DNA of 64,000 nt from Reticulascus tulasneorum (lineage: Eukaryota > Ascomycota > Sordariomycetes > Glomerellales > Reticulascaceae). Under the pieces are notes generated by a model. It was not told the DNA's origin. It searched no databases and saw only the letters and a program-made list of their open reading frames with translations. Shown piece by piece: positions 32,121 to 42,191 of the stretch (within the stretch, counting starts at the first letter, position 1; the number at the start of each line of letters is the position of its first letter). A program made the position numbers and the translations under genes. The DNA is taken from positions 1,116,001-1,180,000 of the forward strand of contig LSAX01000011.1 in assembly GCA_001557505.1 (NCBI GenBank), given 5' to 3'.

Positions 32121-32686
32121 CTTGACAGATTGATGGAATGTTTGGCGGGATGGAACTCCACAAAGTATCCTCTCGAGTGATTGTTAGCTTGTCGATGTTG
32201 GTGGATAGTGGAAGGCCGATGGTGGAAAGTGTCTAAGGTTGAGGTTGAGCTTGCACGGAGCTGATTCTGGATCGACGCGTTTGCAGAAGCTTGCCTGGAG
32301 CCAACGAGGCAACGGGCAGCTTGGGAAGGCTGAATGGATGCCTGAAGTCTGCTGTGTATGCCTAAGGCATGAAGTTTACTGTCCTGCTTAGATAATCCGA
32401 AAGCTCTTCCGGGGATTGGCGGGGCAGCCCCTGCTATCTGGACGATAACGAATCCCAAGACCACGACGGAGGAAAAAATATTGGAAGGGCTTGCAGTTCC
32501 CAATACCTCTACAGCATCCAACCCTGCGCCCAATAAGACCGCCAATTATGCCACCACAACGTTCCAATCTTATAGGTTAGTCTCCTGTGGAAGCATTGAG
32601 TTGGCCCAGTTTGCCTGTCTCCCTCGGACACACGCACACACAATCCGGGAAGAAAAAGAGAGGGGTTGCACATTCTGTACTTCATC
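32121..32686. promoter_or_regulatory. Bidirectional promoter region, proteasome / WKF protein
   Basis: These 566 bases separate two divergent housekeeping-type genes. I looked for a proteasome-associated PACE-like element (GGTGGCAAA) and did not see an exact copy. A long minus-strand ORF covering it has no conserved character. Confidence 0.5.
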
Positions 32687-33898
32687 ATGTCGTTTTCTTC
32701 CACCCAAAGCGCGCCAGCGCAGCGAGTCCCAGCCTGGAAACGATTGGGTCTAAAGCTCAAATCGCCTGCATCTGGTGCAGAGAGTGGTAGCCCTGCTGTG
32801 GTGGCATCAAAACCCAACGGAAATCAGGTTCGGGATGTCAATGCCGCCAAAAGAAAACGTCAGGATTACTCTGCTCCCCTTGCGTCGGATTCACCTTTCA
32901 AAAAAAACCGCCAGGACGACGCAAACTTTACCCCTATTCTCAAGAGACAAAAGTCCGTGACTTTTACCGACGACACGAAGATACCAGCTGCTGGTGTAAC
33001 GACTGGACCACCGATTGCTGTGAAGAATTCAGCGAAGAACAAGAACAAAGGTCCGAAGAAGCCTGCTCAACCGGTCGCTGATATCAAGCCTGCTTTGGAA
33101 TATCTGAGACAGTGGCGTACAACACGAGAGTCGTGGAAATTTAACAAAAACCATCAAACCATCCTCATGAAACGAGTCTTCGAAGCTGATTCCATCCCAT
33201 CTGATGACATTGACACATTTTACGAGTACATTCGGGAGCTAAAAGGCTATATTCGGACACGGTTAAGAGAAATGGCATTGGAAATCAAGAAGAAGGATGC
33301 AGAGGATGGCCCAGCTGGCTTCCCGGAGGGCACAAAGGATGCCGAGGCGAGACAATCCGAATATGAGAAGGTTATCTCAGGCTTGATGCAGTTGGGCGGC
33401 CCGGGAATAAAGAGGAAACCTTTTGATGAGGTTGAGTATGTAGCACAGTCAACTGATGGGCTTATTACACGGCGAGTGATCAAACGCATGCGAGCAGAGA
33501 GGATAGTGGATGAACTATCAGAGAGCGAGGAGAGCGATGCAACCACCCCCACGGCGACAGGGGCGACACCCTCAAGTCAAGAGAACGTTCGAGAAGGTGA
33601 CGGTGATAAGCGCGTCAAGCTGAACGACGGATCGGGCAAAAAGGCGCCTCGCCGACGGAATCTGCGTACAAATATGAATGATGATACAAGCTCTGAATCC
33701 TCAGCCGACTCGGAGGACGATGCTACGAGCAGCAGTTCGGAAGACGAATCCGAAGAAGATGATGAACCGGAGGTGAATGCCGAGCAAGACGACGCTGAGA
33801 CTTCTAGTAGTTCGGAGTCGTCATCTGACGGCGAGGGAGAGAGTGAAGAAGAGGACGAGGAGGAAGACGATGACATGACGGCTCCAGGAGGTCCTTGA
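32687..33898 (+). CDS. WKF-domain (C7orf50-like) nuclear protein
   Basis: A 403-residue single-exon protein. The WKF domain lies at about residues 135-200: ALEYLRQWRTTRESWKFNKN, then ILMKRVFEADSIPSDDIDTFYEYIREL and RTRLREMALEI. The human relative C7orf50 is nucleolar and has been linked to ribosome biogenesis, so a nucleolar role is plausible by family. The N-terminal third is basic with several KR-rich stretches that could be nuclear localisation signals. The C-terminal 110 residues are an extreme Ser/Glu/Asp tract, typical of nucleolar acidic tails. The ATG at 32687 is preferred over one 21 bases upstream because it begins a standard polar N-terminus, but both are possible. Confidence 0.85.
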   Translation: MSFSSTQSAPAQRVPAWKRLGLKLKSPASGAESGSPAVVASKPNGNQVRDVNAAKRKRQDYSAPLASDSPFKKNRQDDANFTPILKRQKSVTFTDDTKIPAAGVTTGPPIAVKNSAKNKNKGPKKPAQPVADIKPALEYLRQWRTTRESWKFNKNHQTILMKRVFEADSIPSDDIDTFYEYIRELKGYIRTRLREMALEIKKKDAEDGPAGFPEGTKDAEARQSEYEKVISGLMQLGGPGIKRKPFDEVEYVAQSTDGLITRRVIKRMRAERIVDELSESEESDATTPTATGATPSSQENVREGDGDKRVKLNDGSGKKAPRRRNLRTNMNDDTSSESSADSEDDATSSSSEDESEEDDEPEVNAEQDDAETSSSSESSSDGEGESEEEDEEEDDDMTAPGGP

Positions 33899-34045
33899 GA
33901 TATCTCTAGAAAGCACAATCTGAAGGTTATGGCGAGCTATGATACCGGTACTGTACTCATGGTCAATGGTATTATAGAATGGATCTAGTAGACTGCATAA
34001 TGCGAGCTCAGAATACCCACAATCTTTCGTAATGCATACGCAATA

Positions 34046-34978
34046 CTAGTCGTACAGCCTGGTGAAGCCAATCTCTGGTGGCTGCAGCCAGTTCTTCTCA
34101 TCGTAATTTGTTTCCGAGCCCTCAATGATGTGGAACGTATAAATGATCCTCCCTTTCTGACTCAAATTTTTCTCGCTCTTGTGCAGTAAATTCCCATGGA
34201 TCAATACAAGAGTCCCTGCCTTCACCTCCCCAGGCTTATACTCTTCCTCAATCTCACTTGCTCTCTTCGCCCCGTACTCATCACCCACAGGAAACCGCGG
34301 TCCCTGGTTGGCAACCATCTCCGTGCCGGCATTCCCGGCCTTGCGCACTAGTCTGTTCGACACTGGCGCCCACTTGTGCGAGCCTGGCAGGAAGCTCAGG
34401 CAGCCGTTCTCCAACGTGGCGTCCTCGAGCGCATACCAGAACCCTACCGCGGATGGCGGGTTCGTGTACAGGAACGTGGAGTCCTGGTGTGGAGGCACCG
34501 CGCCGCCTATTTCGGGCTGCTTGCAGATGACCATGCTTTGCAAGCACCTCGCGTCCTTGAAGCCGAGAGCTTTAGCTACGGCAGCGGGCTTGACGGGCTG
34601 TGAGTTGGACGGAGATGTCACGGATGCGAAGGGCGGCGATAGTTCATGGAGGTAGTGTCCGATCTTGTTGATGGCCCGGGCCTTGGGCTTGATGAGCTTC
34701 CCGTCTGCATCAAAGGCGTCTTCTTCAAAGAAGAAGCGGATCTTGTCTCCGGATGTCAGGAAGTAGTCATCGCCTACATGGTCGGCCTTCTCTCCCGTGG
34801 AGAACTTGGTCATGGGATGGTCATCCAGTGAAAAGCCCTCAAGCAAAGAATGCGTCTCGGCGAGCAAAGAGGAGACGGTTGAGGGCGAAAGTGCATCTGG
34901 AATGATAAGATAGCCGTCTCGTTCAAACGTGGCGACCTGTTCTGGCGTGAGGCCGTCCTCGTGTGAGGGGATCGCCAT
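34046..34978 (-). CDS. Phytanoyl-CoA dioxygenase family protein (PHYHD1-like)
   Basis: A 310-residue single-exon Fe(II)/2-oxoglutarate oxygenase. The metal-binding motif is HQD (His164, Asp166) in VPPHQDSTFLY, with the distal His266 in HGNLLHKSEKN. Arg277 in KGRIIYTFH would bind 2-oxoglutarate. The N-terminus, TFERDGYLIIPDAL, is the usual family start, and NGCLSFLPGSHK is a typical core strand pair. No peroxisomal targeting signal is seen at the C-terminus (RLYD), and there is no signal peptide, so it is probably cytosolic. The substrate cannot be told: the family hydroxylates fatty acyl-CoAs, alkaloids and other small molecules. It converges with the WKF gene, with 147 bases between stops. 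Confidence 0.92.
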   Translation of the reverse strand: MAIPSHEDGLTPEQVATFERDGYLIIPDALSPSTVSSLLAETHSLLEGFSLDDHPMTKFSTGEKADHVGDDYFLTSGDKIRFFFEEDAFDADGKLIKPKARAINKIGHYLHELSPPFASVTSPSNSQPVKPAAVAKALGFKDARCLQSMVICKQPEIGGAVPPHQDSTFLYTNPPSAVGFWYALEDATLENGCLSFLPGSHKWAPVSNRLVRKAGNAGTEMVANQGPRFPVGDEYGAKRASEIEEEYKPGEVKAGTLVLIHGNLLHKSEKNLSQKGRIIYTFHIIEGSETNYDEKNWLQPPEIGFTRLYD

Positions 34979-35472
34979 GGCTTATTCCACAGTGGAATAG
35001 CAGATTGACAGAAAGTAAATGATTTAAACTGGGGGATATCAGACTACAAATTTGCTTCAATTCCAGAGATTATATTCGCAAGGCGTTGGCGTGAGTTGTG
35101 TCTACGTGTAAGGTCAAGATCAGCTTGCCTTGGGTGACGAGGATTCGATTGCCCCGCAGTCACACATGCTTATCGACCGCTTTGTGGATCATCTATCACA
35201 AAACAAAACACATTGGAAGAAACTCAGAGAGTATCGAAATAGTTTAAGGGAATGATATGTATTTTGATTCCCCGAGACCTTCAGATATTAGTATTTGGAA
35301 GTAATGCATCCCCGGTTGCGATGCGCAAATGCCCCATGTCGTTATGCGTGTTTCCAAAGGAGGGCCATAATCAACCCAAACGCCTTGCCGCCATAGCAGC
35401 GGTTTATTTACGATATGGTTGTAAATGCCACGTTTAAAAATAGTAATAAGGTATTGTCCGTCCTAGCTTCCA
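34979..35472. other. Intergenic region
   Basis: 494 bases holding the promoter of the dioxygenase gene and the 3' region of the claudin-like gene, both on the minus strand. No gene is seen. Confidence 0.45.
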
Positions 35473-36233
35473 TTACGCACGTATCGGATCGTTCAAGAAT
35501 TCGTACCCGTCTTCCGGCGGAAGAACAAAAGCCGAGATGGTCAAGCCAACGGCGCAGAGGACTGCGATTCCAGCACTAATGGTGCAAAGGAACCAGGAGA
35601 CATCAAGACTCCAGCCGGGGACAAGGAATTGCTCGTCATTGTCAAAAAGGTAGGCCTGTGGATACGGAGTCAGCACCTCTATCATGAGTTCAGGCTGTCT
35701 GAGGAAACTTACCACAATGGCCATGATACTGAACTCAATGATCGCCACGAGGAGCAACAGCCCATTGAGGACCTTCCACCCACCCTCACGCTTCAACCTC
35801 CCACCGCCCATTATCACCAAGAAAGTCACGATGGAGGCAAGGTGCAGGATCGTGGCGAAGGAGGCTAGGAATCCGACAGTCCGCCACATCGAACAGAAGT
35901 ATCGCTCGTCGCCTCGACATAGCTCATCGGTGGGGAACTCCTTGCATTCTGGGTCGGACAAATTCGAACAACTGCGATGCAGTCCGATATGCTTTGAAAA
36001 TGTCCTGCCTTCAGCCGTCGTAACGGAGTATGTAACCCAATGCGGAATCAGTATTGATGCGATGGTCAACGCCGTTGCTGAAATGTGCGTATCAGCATAG
36101 TTCACGATCGGTGGGGAGGGGTAGGCAAAGACAGCGATGACGATGACAAGACGGAGACGCGGTGGAATCGGACGATAGACTCACCTCCGACGAAAGCCAG
36201 GAGGGCCACGCTGTAGACAGAGATTCGTGTCAT
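35473..36233 (-). CDS. Four-TM claudin/Sur7-like membrane protein (three exons)
   Basis: The model is complement(join(35473..35655, 35713..36077, 36185..36233)), giving 198 residues. Hydrophobic segments lie at about residues 7-28, 86-108, 117-138 and 155-180. The first extracellular loop is long and has four Cys (RSCSNLS, PECKEF, DELCRGD, YFCSMWR), the claudin/PMP22/Sur7 layout. The cytosolic tail ends PPEDGYEFLNDPIRA. Introns of 107 and 57 nt have GTGAGT and GTAAGT donors and CAG acceptors, phases matched. Related fungal proteins of this shape are mostly uncharacterised. A plasma-membrane domain or junction role is inferred from topology only. Confidence 0.8.
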
Positions 36234-36763
36234 GTTGCTCCTCTGCTACAGCGATCTGGGTCGTTTGGATTTCTTGTTTGCCTTGGAGGCGCGGCTGCAA
36301 AGAATTTGGATGAGGCCAAGTTTGCATTTGGAGACATTGGCGGCTGCCTGCCTATCAAGTGGCTGGCGGAGAGCCAGTGTCATGAGATGCCCGCTAGATG
36401 TGGCTTGGAAGTTCTAGTGCTGCAGGCCATGCATGGCGTCACATGTTACAACGACAGGGGGCTCCGCACCTCACCACTGCTGGCCGGAGAACAAATTCTA
36501 CGACGCTCGAAAGTATTTCCCATAAATACGGACTATGTCAAGTTGGTTTTGACGAGACAGAAATTTGGAAGCGTGAAACAGCTTTTAGCGGCCGCGGCAA
36601 ATATATCGTTGCTCGATCAGGGATAATCAGGTACGTGAATATACAATAGCTCGGACAGGCTAGTTCGCAGACAAGCTATTCTAAAAGGGTACAGTACATA
36701 CAGACAGATAGTGCCGATAACAACCAATCTGTTGGACGGCCTCCATGGGACACAAGGGTGTGT
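36234..36763. other. Intergenic region
   Basis: 530 bases with the promoter of the claudin-like gene on the left and the 3' region of the RNase gene on the right. No further gene is seen. Confidence 0.45.
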
Positions 36764-37337
36764 TCATGATGTACCCTCGCATGCCACAAACGCATTTCCA
36801 CTAGCTCCCGAATGAGTGATCTGGCCAGCCAAATCACAATCCCCATTGATGATAACTCTGTCGGCACCTGGTGAACCTGCATGTCTCAGTTAGAGCCTCT
36901 TTCAGATCCTTGCCATACTAGCAACGGGAAGCAAACGGCAGAGTCCCTGTCGAGCTGAGGCTGGATATGCCAAACCGTCCAGCCTCACACGCCATCTCAA
37001 CAGAAACTCCTGACGAATCCACTTCGAAGAGCCTCTGCTTACCTCCTTTATACACTCCACTCAACTTCATCGGAAACTCAAAGTACGGCCCATCAACACC
37101 ATTGAAGTCGAAGTCTTCGTCATTCCTGTACGTGTGTGGGTAAGACGAGCTTCCGGCCGTTGTGTCCGCCTCGACATGTTTGCAGGCTGCATCAGCCGCT
37201 GAATTGATCTTCGCGAGAGTGTATTCGTTCCGCCCGCAAGATATTTCAGTGCCGTTTGCTGGTGGAGCAAAAGCTCGGCGGGGGAAAGCATGAGCTGTGA
37301 CGCTCAGAGCGACGAGGACTAGTAGACTCAGTTGCAT
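36764..37337 (-). CDS. Secreted guanyl-specific ribonuclease, N1/T1 family (two exons)
   Basis: The model is complement(join(36764..36876, 37043..37337)), giving 135 residues. It should cleave single-stranded RNA 3' to guanosine, outside the cell. The signal peptide is about residues 1-17. Catalytic residues by comparison with RNase T1 are His68 (SYPHTY), Glu87 (YFEFP), Arg105 (SPGADRV) and His120 (ITHSGASGN). Four Cys (34, 52, 112, 131) suit two disulfides. The exon 1 frame runs on past the true donor (GTAAGC at 37042) for some 40 codons and would give a protein lacking Arg105 and His120. The real second exon follows a 166-nt intron with a CTAAC branch and GCAG acceptor. The ATG at 37337 is the first in frame. 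Confidence 0.9.
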
Positions 37338-39166
37338 GGTGATGACCTGTAGCCACACGGTCTGTCTTTCTCAAGGGAACGTAATTGAAGAAACTCTTCA
37401 AGACACTGACCAGCAGACAAGTAATGAACGACTATACAGACAAGGAAAGCCACATCATAGATGTTACTACCTTAAGGGCAGTGCCAGCTGTTTTAAAGCT
37501 TCTGATATTCTACGTCAAATCCTCAGATCACCAAGATCGTCTCCGTGGAACCAGGCCAAGGTGACAGAGTCCGATCACAACAACTCCATATGGACTTGTG
37601 GTTGGCTCACCAGGACAAAACTTGCAACGATCGTTATTCTATTTCATCTCCTCCTCCCGTGCCTGAAGTGGTGCATCCTGATATCAAGAGGAGCATTGCT
37701 GGTCGCGATTGTGATTGGCTTGTGGTCCGTCCCTAGCAATTTCACCCAGGCAAATCGGGGACGAGACCGTGGATCTCGACAGGCGAAACACCCTTGTCTC
37801 TCTGTTGGCCGGCGTTTTACAAACGAAAGCGCTCTCGCAGCCGAACACCGAGTCTGAAAGGACATGTCGCAGAACCAAGTGATGATAACATCTTAGAAAT
37901 GAAAGAAAAGAAAAAAAGTTTAGTCTCAACCTGGCATCTAGCTGTTATTACGTCGTACCAGGTGCGGTCATCTATCTAGGTAAGTAACAAATAGCAGAGT
38001 GTGCGGTGGACCTTAAGGTTTGAACAAACAATAACGCCCGCAAGCCTGCACCTGGATGGAAGGTCTTCGGTTTAGGAATCTGCTGCGATCCGGGATCCAT
38101 CTCCAGATCGGAGATCTGAAAGAAGAACGATGGCAGCGCTGGAATGCAAGCATCAACTGAAGAGCAAAAGACGGAGGTGACAGACTTCGCTCTCTTGCGT
38201 CCAAGGCTTTTCATTCGGACTAGCAGTACCTAGTCAGTACCTGCCAGATTTTCGGTATGTGATGTTCGCTTGATTCATCAAAACTAAATCGATGGATCAT
38301 AGATATCCGCCGCAACCCCACTGTGTCGGAAGCGGCGGGCTCTCACGATTCGCTTCCTATCTTCTGGAACCCCTCCATCGGCACCACGCTCTCTCCATCC
38401 ATCCGTCCATTAGGACTCGACTGACTTGCGGTCGAGCTATCGCACCCCCGGTGCCAATTATAAACCGCATCTATGTCTATATTCCACCGGCGCGATTCCC
38501 AACTCGGAATCTTGGTCCATGCATCTTGATTACAAACGCCATTCACGTTCGAGCCCTTGATCACGCCAGAGGCGAGGTTGGCAGCGTAATCCACAGAACG
38601 CGCGACATCCTGCATCTACATGCATTTTGTCGACCAGTCATCGAACCCAAATTCACCAGAGCTACCCACCCCATTCGGTGCTAAACCAAGGGTAGGGAGC
38701 TGCTAGATGGAGGGACGGTAATTAATGAAACTTTGTATGCAGGCCGGGAGGTCCAGGGTCCTTTTCGCATCTCCACGTCTTCCATCTACTCTCTCTCTCT
38801 CTCCACACAAAAGCGCCTCGCCCTCGAGTCTCTTTCAACCCGTGTTCTTTAAACTCCCAGCAACATGAGAACGCATCAGTTTCAATCATTTCTTTTCTCT
38901 CGGTTCTTTCTTAAACCGGCCTCGAGCAGGTGAACAAGGTCGCATATCCGCCTCGTAGCTTTTTACGGTTTCTTCTTCCCCATATTTGGATTTCGGACTC
39001 GCTCCGTTCGACGGCACGGCCAGTTGCGATAATCGGCTCGACACCCGCAACCACCCAATTTCCTAGCTGTCTCTCGGCCCCTAATAGTCGCTCGCGAAGG
39101 ACCGGAACCACAGTTATATCGATTTCGGTATTGCCCATTTGTGATACGTGTTCCCTGGATATCAAC
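37338..39166. promoter_or_regulatory. Long divergent intergenic region, RNase / SIS protein
   Basis: About 1.8 kb between divergent genes. It includes a CT microsatellite at 38789-38803 and a pyrimidine-rich leader near 38760-38930. The frame of the SIS gene stays open for 79 codons upstream of its ATG but begins only with GTG, so that part is treated as leader. A 186-codon ORF at 37297-37857 (+) has no recognisable feature. Confidence 0.5.
38789..38803. repeat. CT microsatellite
   Basis: Seven CT units about 370 bases upstream of the SIS gene ATG, in a region likely to be its promoter or 5' leader. Confidence 0.75.
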
Positions 39167-40414
39167 ATGGTTGATAGTCGGCAAATGGAACACCGTCCTG
39201 TGCAGAACAGTGAGGTCTTCGTTCTTGGGGCTCCGCAGATCATCTCAGTGCCTCCTCCGTCCCCTCCTTCCCCGCCTGTGTCAACTCCTGAGCGAGGGTT
39301 CTGCGAACCTCTTGAGGAATTGAGCCTCGAGGCAGTCGATGAGCACCCAGAAGAGCAACTGTCCCAGGCCGACGAACGGCTGCGATCAGCGGTTCATGTT
39401 CTCAATACCGAAGCTGTAGCCTTACGGTGTCTAACCAGGCTATATGACACTGATCCCATCGCTCGAGACGGGTTCCACCGAACTGTAGAAGCAATCGTTC
39501 GGCAAAGGCACGAAGGCGGCAAGCTGGTTATTTGCGGAGTCGGAAAGTCTGGACTCATCGCAAAGAAACTCGTAGCCACTTTCAAGAGTTTGGGAATACA
39601 AACCGACTTTCTACACCCAACTGAAGCTTTTCATGGAGATCTTGGCGGTATTGGAGAGAACGATACCCTTATGATCATCTCGTTCTCGGGGAAGACCACG
39701 GAACTCTTGGCACTCATTCCACATCTAAGGAAATCACAGACGCTGATCATCCTCACATCTCACACACGGCCGGAAACATGCGAGTTTATACATTTACGAC
39801 CGGATACAATCCTTCTCCCTGCACCGATCCAGGAATCAGAGACATTCTCTTTCGGGGTTTCAGCACCCACAACCTCGACAACCATGGCCCTGGCTGTCGG
39901 AGATGCTGTCGCCATTACAGCTGCAAAAGAACTGCATGTTAGTGTCTCGCAGGTCTTTGCGAGAAATCATCCGGGCGGAGCCATCGGCGCCTCGTTTCGA
40001 AGACCGCAAACCATCAAAGATCTTGCTGTATCTTGGTCGGATATTCCACACTCGGGGCTCTGCCTGGAAAGCTGTGGTGCGGATCTCCTTCGAGCAGGAT
40101 TCGAGTCGACTACGAACTGGGTTCGAATGAATCACCATGTGGCATCACCTAACAGGATACGTGGGCTGGCAGCCTCGGATTATACCACGTGCCTGAAGGA
40201 TATACCCTCTCTTCTAGTGCCAAGGGACGAGATGCTCTCCATCTCCGGCGATATGAGGATACGGAAGGCCGTCGAACTTGTTCGAAACATGCAGCTAGCA
40301 GATGATGACGAGGAATATGTTTGCACTCCGGATTCTATCATTGCGGTTGTAGACAAGGGTGCCGTTGTCGGCGTTCTAGAGGTTCGGGATCTGTTGGACT
40401 GGCAGGGGTCATGA
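39167..40414 (+). CDS. SIS-domain sugar-phosphate isomerase-like protein with CBS-like C-terminus
   Basis: A 415-residue protein of the KpsF/GutQ type. The first 80 residues are Pro/Glu-rich and unconserved. The SIS domain covers about residues 105-250 with GVGKSGLIAKKL (124-135), HPTEAFHGDLGGI (150-162), SFSGKTTEL (172-180) and APTTSTTMALAVGDA (233-247). RNHPGGAIG follows, as in arabinose-5-phosphate isomerases. The C-terminal 110 residues hold a degenerate CBS-like pair (MRIRKAVELVRNMQ, DSIIAVVDKGAVVGVLEVRDLLDW). In bacteria the family interconverts ribulose-5-phosphate and arabinose-5-phosphate for LPS. Fungi lack that pathway, so the fungal substrate is unknown. The first in-frame ATG is at 39167. 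Confidence 0.88.
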   Translation: MVDSRQMEHRPVQNSEVFVLGAPQIISVPPPSPPSPPVSTPERGFCEPLEELSLEAVDEHPEEQLSQADERLRSAVHVLNTEAVALRCLTRLYDTDPIARDGFHRTVEAIVRQRHEGGKLVICGVGKSGLIAKKLVATFKSLGIQTDFLHPTEAFHGDLGGIGENDTLMIISFSGKTTELLALIPHLRKSQTLIILTSHTRPETCEFIHLRPDTILLPAPIQESETFSFGVSAPTTSTTMALAVGDAVAITAAKELHVSVSQVFARNHPGGAIGASFRRPQTIKDLAVSWSDIPHSGLCLESCGADLLRAGFESTTNWVRMNHHVASPNRIRGLAASDYTTCLKDIPSLLVPRDEMLSISGDMRIRKAVELVRNMQLADDDEEYVCTPDSIIAVVDKGAVVGVLEVRDLLDWQGS

Positions 40415-42191
40415 ATGATATGGTTATATCCCCACCCACAGTAGACTTGCATTTCATGATTTAGCATAGACTCGGTAGTAGAGCATTAGCTTTCCTGAGG
40501 GCGCATTTGGAAAGGTATTCGAATAGAGGCAAATTTTGTTGCCGCTCCACCATTTTAAATGTATCATGCTGGGTGGTAAAAGGGGCAGAATGCGGCAGTC
40601 TGAAGTTCAGAGGCGTCTCTAACCCGGTGGTGTCCGCTACTTTAACTGCTAACAGGTGTTTCTGGGGACGGGGGGGCCGGTAGTAGCAAATGTTTACATA
40701 GTCAGCCAAAGCCTACAATTAATGGATGATACGGAGTATTGATGCTTGCTATGTTGTGCCTCGGAAGTCGGCCACCAGGTCAGCTTTGATACGAACTACG
40801 CACCTAGGTAGGCAATATCTAAAAGCCTTGTGTGGTTCGAACGACCTCTCATAAATCTCACTCGTCCATTGTTTATAGCCGCCACACTTCCCTACCGGGA
40901 ACAAAGAAACCACGCCCCGCAGAAACAAAGGCAAGGGAGCAAAGAAACCTAGCAGACGATGAAGCTTAAACCCGGAAATAGAGTCTGTAAGTTGCTTGAA
41001 GCTTTGACCCGAGAGAGCCTGAGGTCCCCAATCATATGTGTCTATTTTGGTGGGGTTCTAGGGTAAACGTCACCACATCGCTTGGCATTTTTGGTCTGGA
41101 CAGACATGGCGGGGAGCATAACCCGTTTGGAAACTAGCTATGTACAGCCGTTTCGCGCATTCGTTGAGGCTGTGAAAATCAGAGCACCATCCACTCACTC
41201 GCCGGGGCAGATTCGATTACGACGTGCAAGGCAGATAGCATGTTTCATGTCTGGCTGGTGCCTGCGCGGAGGAACCCATTGGTAGCGAGAGGCGATGGCA
41301 AATGCAAACGCGTTCGGAAAACTACCCCTGCTTTGACTTTTACCTGCCGCTGGCATTGCCAAGGAGCAGGCGGGTAACAAAAGACCAATTCACTCTTGGA
41401 AGAGCTGACGTACATTCATTCTCTGGATCGCTATTTAGGGACTAAATCTGTGTGTCTGGCACTACGTAGTAGCGGTAACTATATAGCTCTATTGAATGAT
41501 AATCTAATCTAGGAATGCATCTCTGTAGTATTTCCACAGAAGATGATCCGTATTCAGCTGCTCCATCACTGTATTCCAAGACCAGCTTGCTGGAATATCA
41601 AGGTCTCGGTTGTTTCGTCACCCGCCCCCGGGACCACCTCAAGATTTGGAGTCGGGTCCACGACGGCGGGGGAATGAGAGCGCTGAAAGCAATGAACCCT
41701 GCTGGTCAAGATCTTCAACAACCCCGGCGGCGGGCCCGTCCCCCCCTGCGAGACACCAACCTTTGGATTTTTGGGTGCCCAGCCACCGATTACGATCAGA
41801 AGTGGGGCTGCCAGACTGCGCACCCACCCAACCACACCACACCGAAGCTCAGCACAGCACGGCAGAGCTGCCACAGTAGCGAAAACAATACTCTTTGTCG
41901 ATGCCGCTCCCATCAAAGTCTCATTCTTCCCTTCACACATTCTGCATTCGGTCGTTCCAGAAGGCCAAGGTCCCGGGCAATTGTGTCATCGGCGTCAATT
42001 CACTCATTCATCATCTCGAGTTTCTAGATGCGTTTTGCTTTTATATCGAGCTAGCTTATTTTGTTTTGCTTGTTCTCTGTGACTTCACAAGCCCGCACGC
42101 CCCAGCCCCAGCCCCGAAGTCAACAAAGCCTCGCCCGATGTAAACAAATCGACTCGAGGCACCAGCAACATCACCACCAAACGCCGCGAAC
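40415..42191. promoter_or_regulatory. Long intergenic region upstream of the C2-domain gene
   Basis: About 1.8 kb holding the 3' region of the SIS gene and the promoter and leader of the cytokinesis gene. A TACGGAGT motif lies at 40730-40737 and CCTAGGTAGG near 40803. An ORF at 41515-42027 has no protein-like character; the C-rich stretch from 42085 is probably leader. Confidence 0.5.

Noticed and set aside
32099..32545. 148-codon minus-strand ORF in the proteasome promoter
   Set aside because: Overlaps the proteasome start and intron 1 in another frame and has no recognisable motif.
36918..37042. Read-through 3' end of the RNase first exon
   Set aside because: It lacks the catalytic Arg and His, while a good intron leads to an exon that restores them.
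41515..42027. 170-codon plus-strand ORF upstream of the C2-domain gene
   Set aside because: Low-information Pro/Ser/His/Arg composition, probably leader and promoter.
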